Positions 7,811 to 17,000 of a DNA stretch of 64,000 bases are shown here, piece by piece. Where the stretch lies: the NCBI RefSeq assembly GCF_018603905.1, contig NZ_JAHFZZ010000026.1, positions 1 to 64,000 of the forward strand, given 5' to 3'. The position numbers and the translations under genes were made by a program. Origin of the DNA: Nonomuraea sp. NEAU-A123. GTDB taxonomy: Bacteria; Actinomycetota; Actinomycetes; Streptosporangiales; Streptosporangiaceae. Positions within the stretch are counted from its first letter, which is position 1. Every line of letters begins with the position of its first letter. The notes beneath the pieces are model-generated. The model was not told the origin of the DNA and made no database searches. It was given only the letters and a program-made list of their open reading frames with translations.

Positions 7811-9117
7811 CGCCGCCTCCGCCGATACCGCACCATGCAGGGCCGGGCGAGCTGGACCACCATCTTGGAATGGTCGTTGCGATAGGAGCCGGACTCCTGG
7901 GCGAGGGCGAACTCCCAGTCGCGCAGCAGCACCGAGAAGATCGCCTTGAGCTGGATCATCGCGAAATTGGCCCCCACGCAGCGATGCCGGCCCGCCCCGA
8001 ACGGCACCCACGTCCATCGGTTGACCAGATCCTCCTCGCGCGGCTTGGCATAGCGGGCCGGGTCGAAGGCGTCCGGCCGGGGGAAGTCCGCGGCGATCCG
8101 ATTGGAGACGGCCAGGCCGCAGCCGACCATCGTCCCCTCCCGGATCCGGTGGCCGAGCACCTCCTGCTCGGACTTGGCCACCCGCAGCAGCAGGATGAGC
8201 GGCGGGTGCAGCCGCAGCGCCTCCTTCACCGCCGATTCGAGCAGCGGGATCTCCCGCAGCGCCTGGAAGCTGACCTCCGACCCGTCGGCGTACAGCCCGT
8301 CGAGCTCCGCGACCACCTCCCGCAGCACGCCGGGGTGGCGCAGCAGCTCGATCAGCGTCCAGGCCGCGGTGCCCGAGGTGGTGTGGTGCCCGGCGAACAT
8401 CATCGAGATGAACATCCCGGTGATCTGGTCCGCCGAGAACCTGTCCAGCGACATCAGCACGTCGAGCAGATCCCGGTCCGCTCCCGCCGGACCCGAGCGG
8501 GCGGCCATGATGCCCTCGACCAGCGTGACGAGCTGGGCGCGGGCCGCGTCACGGCGTCGGAAGCTGTCGATGTCGGCGTACGGGTCGACGAAGGCCAGCG
8601 CGTCGGTGCCCTGCTCCAGGTCGTGGTACAGCTCGGCGAAGCGCCGGTCGAGCTGCTCGCGGAACCGCTTGCCGATCAGGCACGCCGAGGAGGTGTAGAT
8701 GGTCAGCTCGGCGAACCAGTCGAGCAGGTCGATCTCCCCCTCCTCCTCCCACGAGGCGACCATCCGCTCCACCTCGGCGGCGATCGTGGCGGCGTGCCCC
8801 TTGAGGAAGGAGCCCTTCAGCGCCTGGTTGTGCAGCGCCTCGCGGCGCTGCTCGGGCGTGGCGTCGAAGACGACGCCCGCCCCGAAGATCGGCGTCATGA
8901 ACGGGTACGCCTCGGCCTGGTCGAGCTCCTCGTCCGGGGCGCGGAAGAAGAACTCGTTGGCCTCGGCGCCCGACAGCAGCACCACTGTCCGCCCGGCCAG
9001 CCGGAACGCGCCGACCGCGCCGCATTCCTCACGCACCCGCCGCATCAGCGCGATCGGGTCGGTACGCAGTTCCTCCAGATGGTCGGGGCCACCGGAGACG
9101 AGCGTCGGCTCTCTCAT
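7807..9117 (-). CDS. cyp51: Cytochrome P450, CYP51 (sterol 14-alpha-demethylase) family
   Basis: 436 residues. The I-helix FAGHHTTSGTAAW, the ExxR helix ESAVKEALRLHPP and the heme loop FGAGRHRCVGANFA (ligand C380) are the family hallmarks. The C terminus with SYRNDHSKMVVQLARP is almost the M. tuberculosis CYP51 sequence as I remember it. The HHTTSGT I-helix and this tail separate it from ordinary bacterial P450s. Expected reaction: oxidative 14-alpha-demethylation of a lanosterol-like sterol or related triterpenoid; the natural substrate here is unknown. ATG at 9117 overlaps the SDR stop (ATGA); upstream in-frame codons only extend into that gene. Confidence 0.92.
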   Translation of the reverse strand: MREPTLVSGGPDHLEELRTDPIALMRRVREECGAVGAFRLAGRTVVLLSGAEANEFFFRAPDEELDQAEAYPFMTPIFGAGVVFDATPEQRREALHNQALKGSFLKGHAATIAAEVERMVASWEEEGEIDLLDWFAELTIYTSSACLIGKRFREQLDRRFAELYHDLEQGTDALAFVDPYADIDSFRRRDAARAQLVTLVEGIMAARSGPAGADRDLLDVLMSLDRFSADQITGMFISMMFAGHHTTSGTAAWTLIELLRHPGVLREVVAELDGLYADGSEVSFQALREIPLLESAVKEALRLHPPLILLLRVAKSEQEVLGHRIREGTMVGCGLAVSNRIAADFPRPDAFDPARYAKPREEDLVNRWTWVPFGAGRHRCVGANFAMIQLKAIFSVLLRDWEFALAQESGSYRNDHSKMVVQLARPCMVRYRRRRR

Positions 9118-9887
9118 CGCACCTTCGCCTCCGGCTGGACCTCCACGAGCGTCAGGTGGGTGCCGCGGGGCGCCTCGACGACGACGGCGATCGCGGCGGC
9201 GACGTCCTCCGGCCGCAGGAAGTACGGATGGCGGGCCAGCCCCCACTTGACCCACTCCTCCAGGACCTCGCCGGTGGTCTCGGCGTCCCAGCTCATGCCC
9301 ATGCCGGTCATCGTCGGGCCGGGCCGGACGATCGAGGCGCGCACCCCGGTGCCCTCCAGCTCCATCTGCAGCACCCTGGCCATGCCCTCGATGCCGTTCT
9401 TGGCCGCCACGTAGGCGCCCATCCGGGTGCGCGGTGAGCGTACGACATCGGAGGAGACGAGCACGACGTCACCGCGCCCGCGCTCGACCATGCCGGGCAC
9501 GACGTACGAGACCAGGCGGTGCGCGCCGACCAGGTGCACCCCGACCTGGGCGGCGAAGCCCGCGGAGTCCAGCTCGTGGACCCGTTCCGCGCTCAGGTCG
9601 CCGGCCCCGCAGACCACGATCTCGGGAGCGCCGAGCGCGTCGGCCGCGGCCGAGACGAAGAGCTGGACCGAGTCGGAATCGGCCACGTCCAGCGCGTGGG
9701 CGAACGTCTCCGCGCCCTCCTTCCTGAGGGTCTCGGCGATTTCATGGCATTTGTCGACCCGGCGGGCGCCGAGGGCGACGGGGTGACCCTTGGCGGCGAG
9801 CAGGGCGGCGGTGGCGGCGCCGATCCCGGAGGAGGCTCCGGTGACCAGCGCGGGGCGGCGTAGCGGGTGCGGTTCGAAGCGCGGCAT
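9114..9887 (-). CDS. Short-chain dehydrogenase between the two P450 genes
   Basis: 257 residues, classical SDR: TGASSGIGAATA (residues 17-28), CGAGD in place of NNAG, Ser in VLVSSDVV, catalytic YVAAK and RPGP. A GARR after strand 2 suggests NADP(H). Position between the CYP123-like and CYP51 genes matches M. tuberculosis Rv0765c. Likely oxidises an alcohol made by a P450, or reduces a 3-keto group of the same terpenoid/sterol. Overlaps cyp51 by ATGA and follows the upstream P450 by 13 bases. Confidence 0.88.
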   Translation of the reverse strand: MPRFEPHPLRRPALVTGASSGIGAATAALLAAKGHPVALGARRVDKCHEIAETLRKEGAETFAHALDVADSDSVQLFVSAAADALGAPEIVVCGAGDLSAERVHELDSAGFAAQVGVHLVGAHRLVSYVVPGMVERGRGDVVLVSSDVVRSPRTRMGAYVAAKNGIEGMARVLQMELEGTGVRASIVRPGPTMTGMGMSWDAETTGEVLEEWVKWGLARHPYFLRPEDVAAAIAVVVEAPRGTHLTLVEVQPEAKVR

Positions 9888-9900
9888 GGCGGCTCCATCG

Positions 9901-11088
9901 CTAGGCGGCGGAAACGGAGATGGGCAGTGCGGCGAAGCCGCGGACGTTGACCGAGTGCACGCGCGCCGTGCCGCCCTCGTCCACGTCGTAGTGGCGGACC
10001 CGCCTGACGAACTCGGTCAGCGCGATGCGGGCCTCCAGCCTGGCCAGGTTCGCGCCCAGGCAGAAGTGCCTGCCCCCGCCGAAGCTGATGAGCTGGGAGG
10101 TGTCGCGGTCCAGGTCGTAGCGGTCCGGGTCGTCGAACACGCGGGGGTCCCGGTTGGCCGCGCCGACGAGCAGCAGCAGGCGGTCCCCGGCGGGCACGGT
10201 CGTGCCGTACAGCTCGGTGTCCGTGGCGACCGTGCGGGCCAGTATCTGGCTGGAGGCGTCGAAGCGCAGCGTCTCCTCCACCCAGTCGGTGATCCGGCCC
10301 GGATCCCGCATGGGCTTGGCCAGCTCGGCGGGATGGCGCCAGCCCCAGTACAGCGCGTTGGCCAGCAGCTTGGTGGTCGTCTCGTTGCCCGCCACCACCA
10401 TCAGGAACAGGAACGCCACGACCTCCTCCTCCGCCAGCCGGTCGCCATCCTCCTCGGCGGCCAGCAGCGCGGAGGTGAGATCGCTCCCCGGTCTGGCCCG
10501 CCGCTCGGTGACCAGGTCCTGGTAGTAGCCGATGAGCGTCAGCGCCGCCTCCATCCCGGCGACCGGGACGTCGGACAGCCCCTCCTCGCGGTGCATGACC
10601 AGGTCGGCCAGGCGCCGCAGCTCGTCCCTGTCGGCCTCGGGGACGCCCATCAGCTCGCAGACGACGTCCATCGGCAGCCGGCCGGCGAAGTCGGCGACGA
10701 AGTCGAAGTCGCCACGCGCCACGGCGGGAGCGAGATGGTGTTCGGTCAGGCGCAGGATGCCGGCTTCGAGCTCGCGTACCCGGCGCGGGGTGAAGCCCTT
10801 GGCGACCAGGGAGCGCATCCGGGTGTGCGAGGGCGGGTCCAGGGCCAGGAAGGACATCGTCCGGTGCGCGGCCGGTCCCCACGCGCTGGGGTCCAGGGAG
10901 ACGCCGTTGGCGTTGGAGAAGCGCTGGTGGTCGCGGAACGCGCCGGCCACGTCGGTGTGCCGGGAGACGGCCCAGAAATCCAGCTCGTCGTTGCGGTAGA
11001 GCGGGGCCTCCTCGCGGAGGCGGGCGTAGATCGGGTACGGGTCTTCGTGGACGGCGTAGTCGTAGGGGCTGTATAAGAGCGGGTCCAC
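9901..11088 (-). CDS. Cytochrome P450, CYP123-like
   Basis: 395 residues of ordinary bacterial P450 length. I-helix LMVVAGNETTTKLLANA, ExxR in EETLRFDASSQ, and heme loop FGGGRHFCLGANLAR (C343). It lies directly after the TetR gene (3 bases) and before the SDR, the place of cyp123 (Rv0766c) in M. tuberculosis. It is a hydroxylase of unknown substrate, probably fed by the same ferredoxin. The name CYP123 rests on position and general likeness, not on a computed identity. Confidence 0.87.
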   Translation of the reverse strand: MDPLLYSPYDYAVHEDPYPIYARLREEAPLYRNDELDFWAVSRHTDVAGAFRDHQRFSNANGVSLDPSAWGPAAHRTMSFLALDPPSHTRMRSLVAKGFTPRRVRELEAGILRLTEHHLAPAVARGDFDFVADFAGRLPMDVVCELMGVPEADRDELRRLADLVMHREEGLSDVPVAGMEAALTLIGYYQDLVTERRARPGSDLTSALLAAEEDGDRLAEEEVVAFLFLMVVAGNETTTKLLANALYWGWRHPAELAKPMRDPGRITDWVEETLRFDASSQILARTVATDTELYGTTVPAGDRLLLLVGAANRDPRVFDDPDRYDLDRDTSQLISFGGGRHFCLGANLARLEARIALTEFVRRVRHYDVDEGGTARVHSVNVRGFAALPISVSAA

Positions 11089-11091
11089 GGG

Positions 11092-11658
11092 CTACCTCAC
11101 GATCAGCTCGGCGACTTCGGCCAGGCGGTCGGCGGTCTCGGAGTAGGAGATGTAGCCCATCCCGGCCTGGACCAGCGCGCCCGCGTAGGCGATCTCCAGA
11201 GCGTTGAGGACCTTGCGATCGGCGGCCGGGCCGAGCGCGGTGCGCAGCCGCCGGCGGATGCTCAGCCCGATGCGCAGCCGCAGCTCCTGGACGTCGGGAT
11301 CGGTGCCGAGCATGGCGGTGGTGCACGCGGCGGCCAGGCGCGGCTCGTCGGCGACCAGCAGGGCGATCTCCCGGAGCGCCGTGATCACCTGGCCCGCCTC
11401 GCCGGTCGCCTCGATCGGCGGCAGGGCGCTCAGCCGGCGCCAGAACACCTCGGTGACCAGATGGTTCTTGGAGGAGAAGTAGGTGTAGGCGGTCGCCGGG
11501 GCGACGCCCGCCCTGCGGGCCACGTTGCGGACGGTCAGCCCTTCGAAGCCGCTCTCGCGGACCTCCTCGACCACGGCGTCGGTCAGCCGCCGCACGGTGT
11601 CGGCCTGCCGCCGGTTCAGCCGCCGCCGGGTGGACTCTGTCACGACATCGCTGGACAC
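11092..11658 (-). CDS. TetR-family repressor of the CYP51 regulon
   Basis: 188 residues. N-terminal TetR HTH: RRLTDAVVEEVRESGFEGLTVRNVARRAGVAPATAYTYFSSKNHL (about residues 20-64), then a helical ligand domain. Start taken as the GTG at 11656-11658, inside the operator at 11651-11666, because the open frame beyond it is antisense to the next gene. A TATCGT -10-like element (11667-11672 complement) eight bases upstream suggests a leaderless mRNA. Leads the operon TetR-P450-SDR-CYP51-ferredoxin-SnoaL and should repress itself and the ALDH operon. Position matches Rv0767c. Confidence 0.88.
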   Translation of the reverse strand: MSSDVVTESTRRRLNRRQADTVRRLTDAVVEEVRESGFEGLTVRNVARRAGVAPATAYTYFSSKNHLVTEVFWRRLSALPPIEATGEAGQVITALREIALLVADEPRLAAACTTAMLGTDPDVQELRLRIGLSIRRRLRTALGPAADRKVLNALEIAYAGALVQAGMGYISYSETADRLAEVAELIVR

Positions 11659-11666
11659 ATGTCCAG
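11651..11666. promoter_or_regulatory. TetR operator at the tetR start (second copy)
   Basis: ctggacacatgtccag, identical over 16 bases to 6356-6371, with the GTG start of the downstream gene at the same place inside the site (positions 6-8 of the 16). Flanking sequence AGAC..AGTTCA is also shared. Confidence 0.8.
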
Positions 11667-11740
11667 ACGATAGTTCAGCACGTGCCCTCCGGCAAGGCGC
11701 TAGATATCCAGGTTTGGGATGACATGGAAGGATAGGCGGC

Positions 11741-12868
11741 GTGCGCCGCACCCTGGCTGTGTTAGCCGTCACGCTCACCGCATGCTCGGCCGCCCAGCCC
11801 GCGCGCCCGTCCCCTGCGGGTTCGCCCGGGCCCGCCGTGAGCGAGGTAAGTCCCGCGCCGACCCCCGGCAAGCTGCGCTTCACCAAGCTCGCCGAGCTGG
11901 CGAAGCCCGTGGCGTTCGCCGTACGGAAGGGCGACCAGCGGCTGTACGTCGCCGAGCAGGGCGGCAGGCTGAAGACCCTCGACGGCGACACGATCGTGAA
12001 CCTGTCGGGCGAGGTCAGCGGCGGCAACGAGCAGGGCCTGCTCGGCGTGGCCTTCCACCCGTCGGGCCGCTGGCTCTACCTCGACTGGACCGACGCGAGT
12101 GGCGACACGCACGTGACCGAGTGGGCGTACGACGGCAAGCAGGCCACCCGCAGGCGTGACGTGCTGACCCAGGACCAGCCCTACGCCAACCACAACGGCG
12201 GGCAACTGGCCTTCGGCCCCGACGGCCACCTCTACATCGCGCTCGGCGACGGCGGCAGCGGCGGCGACCCCCACCGCAACGGCCAGAACCTCGGCACGCT
12301 GCTCGGCAAGATCCTGCGCATCGACCCGCGCGGCACGCCGTACAAGATCCCCGGCGACAACCCGTTCATCGGCAAGAAGGGCGCGCGGACCGAGATCTGG
12401 GCCTACGGCCTGCGCAACCCCTGGCGGTTCGGCTTCGACCGCGACAACGGCGACCTCTGGATCGGCGACGTCGGGCAGGACCGATGGGAGGAGGTCGACT
12501 ACCAGCCGGCCGGATCCGAGGGCGGCGAGAACTACGGCTGGAACCTCCGCGAAGGCGACAAACCCTTCAGAGGAGGCAAGGGCCGCGAGCTCATCGACCC
12601 GGTGATCACCTATCCGCTCCACGAGGGCGGCAACTGCTCGGTGATCGCCGGCTACGTCTACCGAGGGGACAAGATCCCCTGGCTGCAGGGCCGGTTCCTG
12701 TACGGCGACTTCTGCGCGGGGTGGGTCAAGGCCGCACCCGTCGACGAGCTGGACAAGGACGCCAAGGTCGGGCAGGTGGAGCAGCTCTCGTCGTTCGGCG
12801 AGGGGCTCGACGGGGAGCTGTACGCGCTCAGCCTCCAAGGTCCCGTCTATCGGATCGATCCCGCCTGA
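11741..12868 (+). CDS. PQQ-dependent sugar dehydrogenase-type lipoprotein
   Basis: 375 residues. A lipobox (LAVTLTAC, Cys about residue 15) anchors it outside the membrane. The domain is the six-bladed glucose/sorbosone dehydrogenase propeller: KPVAFAVR, LYVAEQGGRL, EQGLLGVAFHP, the NHNGGQLAFGPDGHLYIALGDGG signature and WAYGLRNPWRFGFD. Family members oxidise aldose sugars with PQQ and pass electrons to the respiratory chain. No PQQ synthesis genes are in the window. GTG start, preceded by a purine-rich GGAAGGA. The 3' end overlaps a convergent gene by 41 bases. Confidence 0.87.
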   Translation: MRRTLAVLAVTLTACSAAQPARPSPAGSPGPAVSEVSPAPTPGKLRFTKLAELAKPVAFAVRKGDQRLYVAEQGGRLKTLDGDTIVNLSGEVSGGNEQGLLGVAFHPSGRWLYLDWTDASGDTHVTEWAYDGKQATRRRDVLTQDQPYANHNGGQLAFGPDGHLYIALGDGGSGGDPHRNGQNLGTLLGKILRIDPRGTPYKIPGDNPFIGKKGARTEIWAYGLRNPWRFGFDRDNGDLWIGDVGQDRWEEVDYQPAGSEGGENYGWNLREGDKPFRGGKGRELIDPVITYPLHEGGNCSVIAGYVYRGDKIPWLQGRFLYGDFCAGWVKAAPVDELDKDAKVGQVEQLSSFGEGLDGELYALSLQGPVYRIDPA

Positions 12869-13163
12869 CGCGTTCGATCAGGTCCTCGACCTGGTTGTTC
12901 AGCCGCGAGCCGCGAGTCCAGCCCGCGTAGTGGGTGAGGAACACCACGACCTCTCGCAGCTCACTCTCATCCAGGTCGCCCGCGCGCAACGCGGTGTCGA
13001 GCTGGACCTCCACCTGCTCGTCGATGCCCTGCCCGACGAGCAGGCCGAGCAGGAGCAGGCGGCGCTCTTTGACCGAGAGGGCACCGCGCGACCAGATGTC
13101 GGCGAACATCCGCTCCGCCATCATGCCGAAGCTGTCCACAGTCTCCATGGCCGGTTCTGTCAT
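12828..13163 (-). CDS. Carboxymuconolactone decarboxylase (AhpD-like) paralogue
   Basis: 111 residues, all helical. FGMMAERMFADIWSRGALSVKERRLLLLGLLVGQG and ELREVVVFLTHYAGWTRGSRLNNQVEDLI match the same family as 2950-3318, residue for residue in the HYAGW and RRLLLLG blocks. No CxxC. It is a single gene; its last 41 bases are antisense to the sugar dehydrogenase gene. Because it lies just outside the CYP51 cluster and resembles that cluster's CMD-like protein, it may be a duplicate acting on the same compound class. Confidence 0.82.
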   Translation of the reverse strand: MTEPAMETVDSFGMMAERMFADIWSRGALSVKERRLLLLGLLVGQGIDEQVEVQLDTALRAGDLDESELREVVVFLTHYAGWTRGSRLNNQVEDLIERVRRDRSDRRDLGG

Positions 13164-13407
13164 TGTCCGCTCCGGGTAGCAGGGATCCTTCTATCTTTCG
13201 CTACTTTGCCGGTTGAACCAATGGGGGGACGCCAACGTTGTACGGGCGTCCGCACAAGAGCCCGCACCCGATCTGTGCGGATCTGTAACAACTGAAGCCA
13301 ATGTACGGCCAAGATTTGGTCAAGATTTTACACCGTGCACTCGGCCTCATTTCACATGAAAACGGGCAGAACAACTCCGTTGGTCCGTAAAGCGGAGGTA
13401 AGCCCAG

Positions 13408-14085
13408 GTGAAAAAAACACGGGCTTGGATCGCGCTCATGGCCGCGATCTTCATGCTGTCAGCGTGCGGGCAGCCTGATTTCACCTACGTACGCGACAGG
13501 GAAGGCACCACCTACTTCAAGGTGCCGTCCTCCTTCAGCCAGCTCGACACCGAAGCCATCGAGCTCTACCTGACCGGCGACAACCCGAACTCGGAGGCGG
13601 CCCGGCTGCGGCGCCAGCAGGTCTGGTCGACGGCCTTCGACCAGTCGGCGCAGCCGTCCGTCGAACACCTGCTCAGCTCGACGGATCCGTTCGTCTACGC
13701 CACCGTGCACAAGCTCACGGACGAGGAACGGGACGCGATCTCGCTGGACCGGCTGCGCGACTTCGTCCTGCCGGTGACCGGGCAGGTCCGCACGCTCTAC
13801 GAAGCCAAGGCGGCTCAGGCGGGGCGGCAGCCGCTGTTCAAGGGGTTCGAGCTGATCAGTGATCAGATCCTTCAACTCGACCGTGGCGCCAGGGGAGTGC
13901 GGGTCCGCTTCAACTACCAGATCGGCGACGACGTCCAGACCTTCGACCACACCGCCATCCTCGACGAGCAGGGAGCCACGGTCTCCGTGATGCTCATCGG
14001 CTGCCAGTCCATCTGCTTCAGAGCGCGCGCGGCTGAGTTCGACAAGATCGAGGAAACCTTCAAGCTGCTCCGGCTGCCCGGATGA
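13408..14085 (+). CDS. Lipoprotein paired with the FtsH-like protease
   Basis: 225 residues. Signal peptide with lipobox (MAAIFMLSAC, Cys at 20) gives a membrane-tethered extracytoplasmic protein. The body has mixed helices and strands with a central helical region and a C-terminal CQSICFRARAAEFDKIEETF. No family recognised. A ribosome site GGAGG lies at 13396-13400. Its stop is 10 bases before the TTG start of the AAA protease gene, so the two are co-transcribed and may form one complex, for example the lipoprotein modulating or feeding the protease from outside. Confidence 0.8.
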   Translation: MKKTRAWIALMAAIFMLSACGQPDFTYVRDREGTTYFKVPSSFSQLDTEAIELYLTGDNPNSEAARLRRQQVWSTAFDQSAQPSVEHLLSSTDPFVYATVHKLTDEERDAISLDRLRDFVLPVTGQVRTLYEAKAAQAGRQPLFKGFELISDQILQLDRGARGVRVRFNYQIGDDVQTFDHTAILDEQGATVSVMLIGCQSICFRARAAEFDKIEETFKLLRLPG

Positions 14086-14095
14086 AGGAGCACCA

Positions 14096-17000
14096 TTGAC
14101 CACGACCACGCATCACAGCGGGCTGCGCGCGCCCGGTAGCGGCCCCTCCGACCCCGAAGCCCTGACCAGAAAGAAGATGCCGTTCTGGGCCCGGAGCAAG
14201 TTCCTCATCGGGCTGGTCCTCGCCTTCTTCATCCTCACCTGGAAGGTGATGGCCGACTTCCAGGGCATCGTCTCCTTCGGCGAGGCCATGCGGGCCATCG
14301 CGTACGCCTACCAGTGGATCTTCTGGCTGCTGGGCGTCGAGGCCCTGCGGCAACTGCACTTCTTCGTCAGCGAGCGGTGGTCGGCCTACCACCGCTTCTG
14401 GAGCCGGCGCGTCTTCGGCGGGTTCGAGCGGTGGACCCACCGGCGGTTCGACGACTGGACCAGGTATCGCTTCGCCCTCGCCGCGAAGATCATCTTCTGG
14501 GTGGTGCTGATCGCGCTGGTACTCGGCGCGGTGCTCGACACCAACCCGCTCCTCGCCCTGTTCAGCGCGCCCGCGCTGATCTGGAAGGCGATGCCGTTCC
14601 TGATCCAGATCGTGTTCCTGTTCTTCGTGGTCATCATCCAGTTCGTCGGCCTGTTCTGGTTCCTGTCCAGAGGTGGTGTCGAGACGTACTTCCCCGACGA
14701 CATCAAGACCCGCTTCTCCGACGTCTGGGGACAGGACCACGTGGTCGAGCGCGTCCAGGAGAACATCGTCTTCCTCGAACGCCCCGACGAGATCGAGAAG
14801 CGCGGCGGGTACGTGCCCAGCGGCCTGCTGCTGTGGGGGCCGCCGGGCACCGGCAAGACGCTCATGGCCGAGGCGGTGGCCGGCGAGACCGGCAAGCCGT
14901 ACGTGTTCGTCGACCCCGGCGCGTTCACGAACATGTTCATGGGCATCGGCATCCTCAAGGTCAAGACGCTCTTCAGGAAGCTGCGCAAGCTCGCGCTCAG
15001 GTACGGCGGGGTGATCGTCTTCTTCGACGAGGCCGACTCGCTCGGCAAGCGCGGCCGGCTCGCCCAGCAGGGCCCACCGGGGCAGGGCGGCGGCTTCTCC
15101 GGCTGTCATGGGGTCAACTACCTGTCCGAGGAGAGCCGCTCGGTGCTCGCCTTCCGCGCCAGGCGGGAGGTGGAGGAGCCGGCGACCCGCAACCGCTTCT
15201 TCATGGGCGGCGGCGGCATGAACAGCGGCGACCCGGGCACCCTGCAGGCCCTGCTCACCGAGCTGTCCGGGCTCAAGAAGCCGCGCGGGTTCTTCAACCG
15301 CCTGATCAGGCGGCTGCTCGGGATGCGGCCCAAGCCGCCGCCCAAGTTCCGCATCCTCGTCATGATGGCCACCAACCGGCCCGACGCGCTCGACGAGGCA
15401 CTGCTGCGGCCCGGCCGCATCGACCGCATCTACAAGGTCGGCTACCCCTCCAAGGCCGGACGGGTCCGCACGTACCAGGGCTATTTCGACAAGGTCGACC
15501 ACGAGCTGACCGAGCAGCAGATCGACAAGCTCGCCACCATCACCCCCTACGCGACGGGCGCCACGATCAAGGACCTGGTCAACGAGTCGCTGATCACCGC
15601 GATCCGCGACGGCCGCGAGGTCATCTCCTGGTCCGACGTGCTGCGGGCCAAGCGGCTCAAGCAGCTCGGCCCGCCCGAGGACGTCGAGTACATCGAGCGG
15701 GAACGCCACGCGGTGGCCGTGCACGAGGCGTGTCACGCTGTGGTGGCCTACGTCACCCGCTTCCACCTGGAGATCGACATCGCCACGATCGAGAAGGGCG
15801 CCGACTACCTCGGCATGGTCGCCTCGATCAAGCCCGAGGACCAGTTCACCCGGTGGAAGTCCGAGTACGAGGCCGACATCATGGTCTCGCTCGCCTCCCT
15901 GGCCGGGGAGCGGATGTTCTTCAGCGAGGACAACTCCTCCGGCGTCTCCGGGGACCTGCACTCGGCGACGCTCCTGACCGCGCTCATGGAGTCGTACTGG
16001 GGGATGGGCTCGGGCGTCACCTCACTGCCCGCGCTGCAGGAGCTGGAGATCCACGGCGGCAAGGCGATGCCGCGGCGCGGCGGCGGTGGCGGGCCCATCG
16101 GCATCACCGATCGGGAGCCGAGCCGGGGGCAGCCCGAGCTGACGCCCGACGTGTTGGGGGAGCGGATCGAGTTCAACCTGGTCCGGCTGCTGGAGAAGAC
16201 CGAGCGGCTGCTGGAGGAGCATCGCAGGGAGGTGCTCTGCCTCGCGCACGCGCTGGAGACGCACAAGACGCTCAACGGCGACGACGTGGTGGCGATCATC
16301 GAGCGGGCGACCGGCCCGCTCATCGACGGCACGATCTACTCCTCCGACGAGCTGTATCAGGAGCTGGAGGACTACCACCGCGACGCGGCCAGGGCGCACA
16401 AGGAGCACAGCCGGATCGAGCGCGACCTGCCCGGCCACGTGGAGGAGCCTGCCCACCAGCCCAACGGCCAGACCGCGAGCCGGCCGAACGGCCAGCCCGT
16501 TGGTCAGCCCGTTGGCCAGCCAGGTCAGCCCGTTGGTCAGCCAGATCAGTCCGGTGGTTGGCTCGCCGGGCCAGTTTTCCAGCCTGGGGTCGCCGAGCCG
16601 GTGGGGACTGTCGTGTCCGCCGAGCCGGTCGTGGTGACGGCCGAGATCGTCGCCGGGCCCACCGCGGTGGTCGCCGAGCCGGGCCGGCCAGAGTTCGTAC
16701 CGTGGGCGCCCGATCCCACGCCCGTTTACGCGGCGGCGCCACCGCTCCGCCCGGCGGAGCCGCCGCCGCCCAGGCGCCGGGCGTGGGTGGTCGTCGCCAG
16801 CCTGCTCGCGCTCGTCGTCCTCGCGCTCATCACCGGGCTGGCCCTCACGGGCGCGGCCCCGGTCGTCGGACTGGCCTCGCCCGGGCTGCTGCTCGTCCTG
16901 TTCGTCGTCGTGGTGGCGGTGATCGTGGGCGCCGGCCTGGCGCTCATCGCCATCAAGGCCGTACGAGCGGCGCAGACCAAGGCGGAACACGAACGCGACC

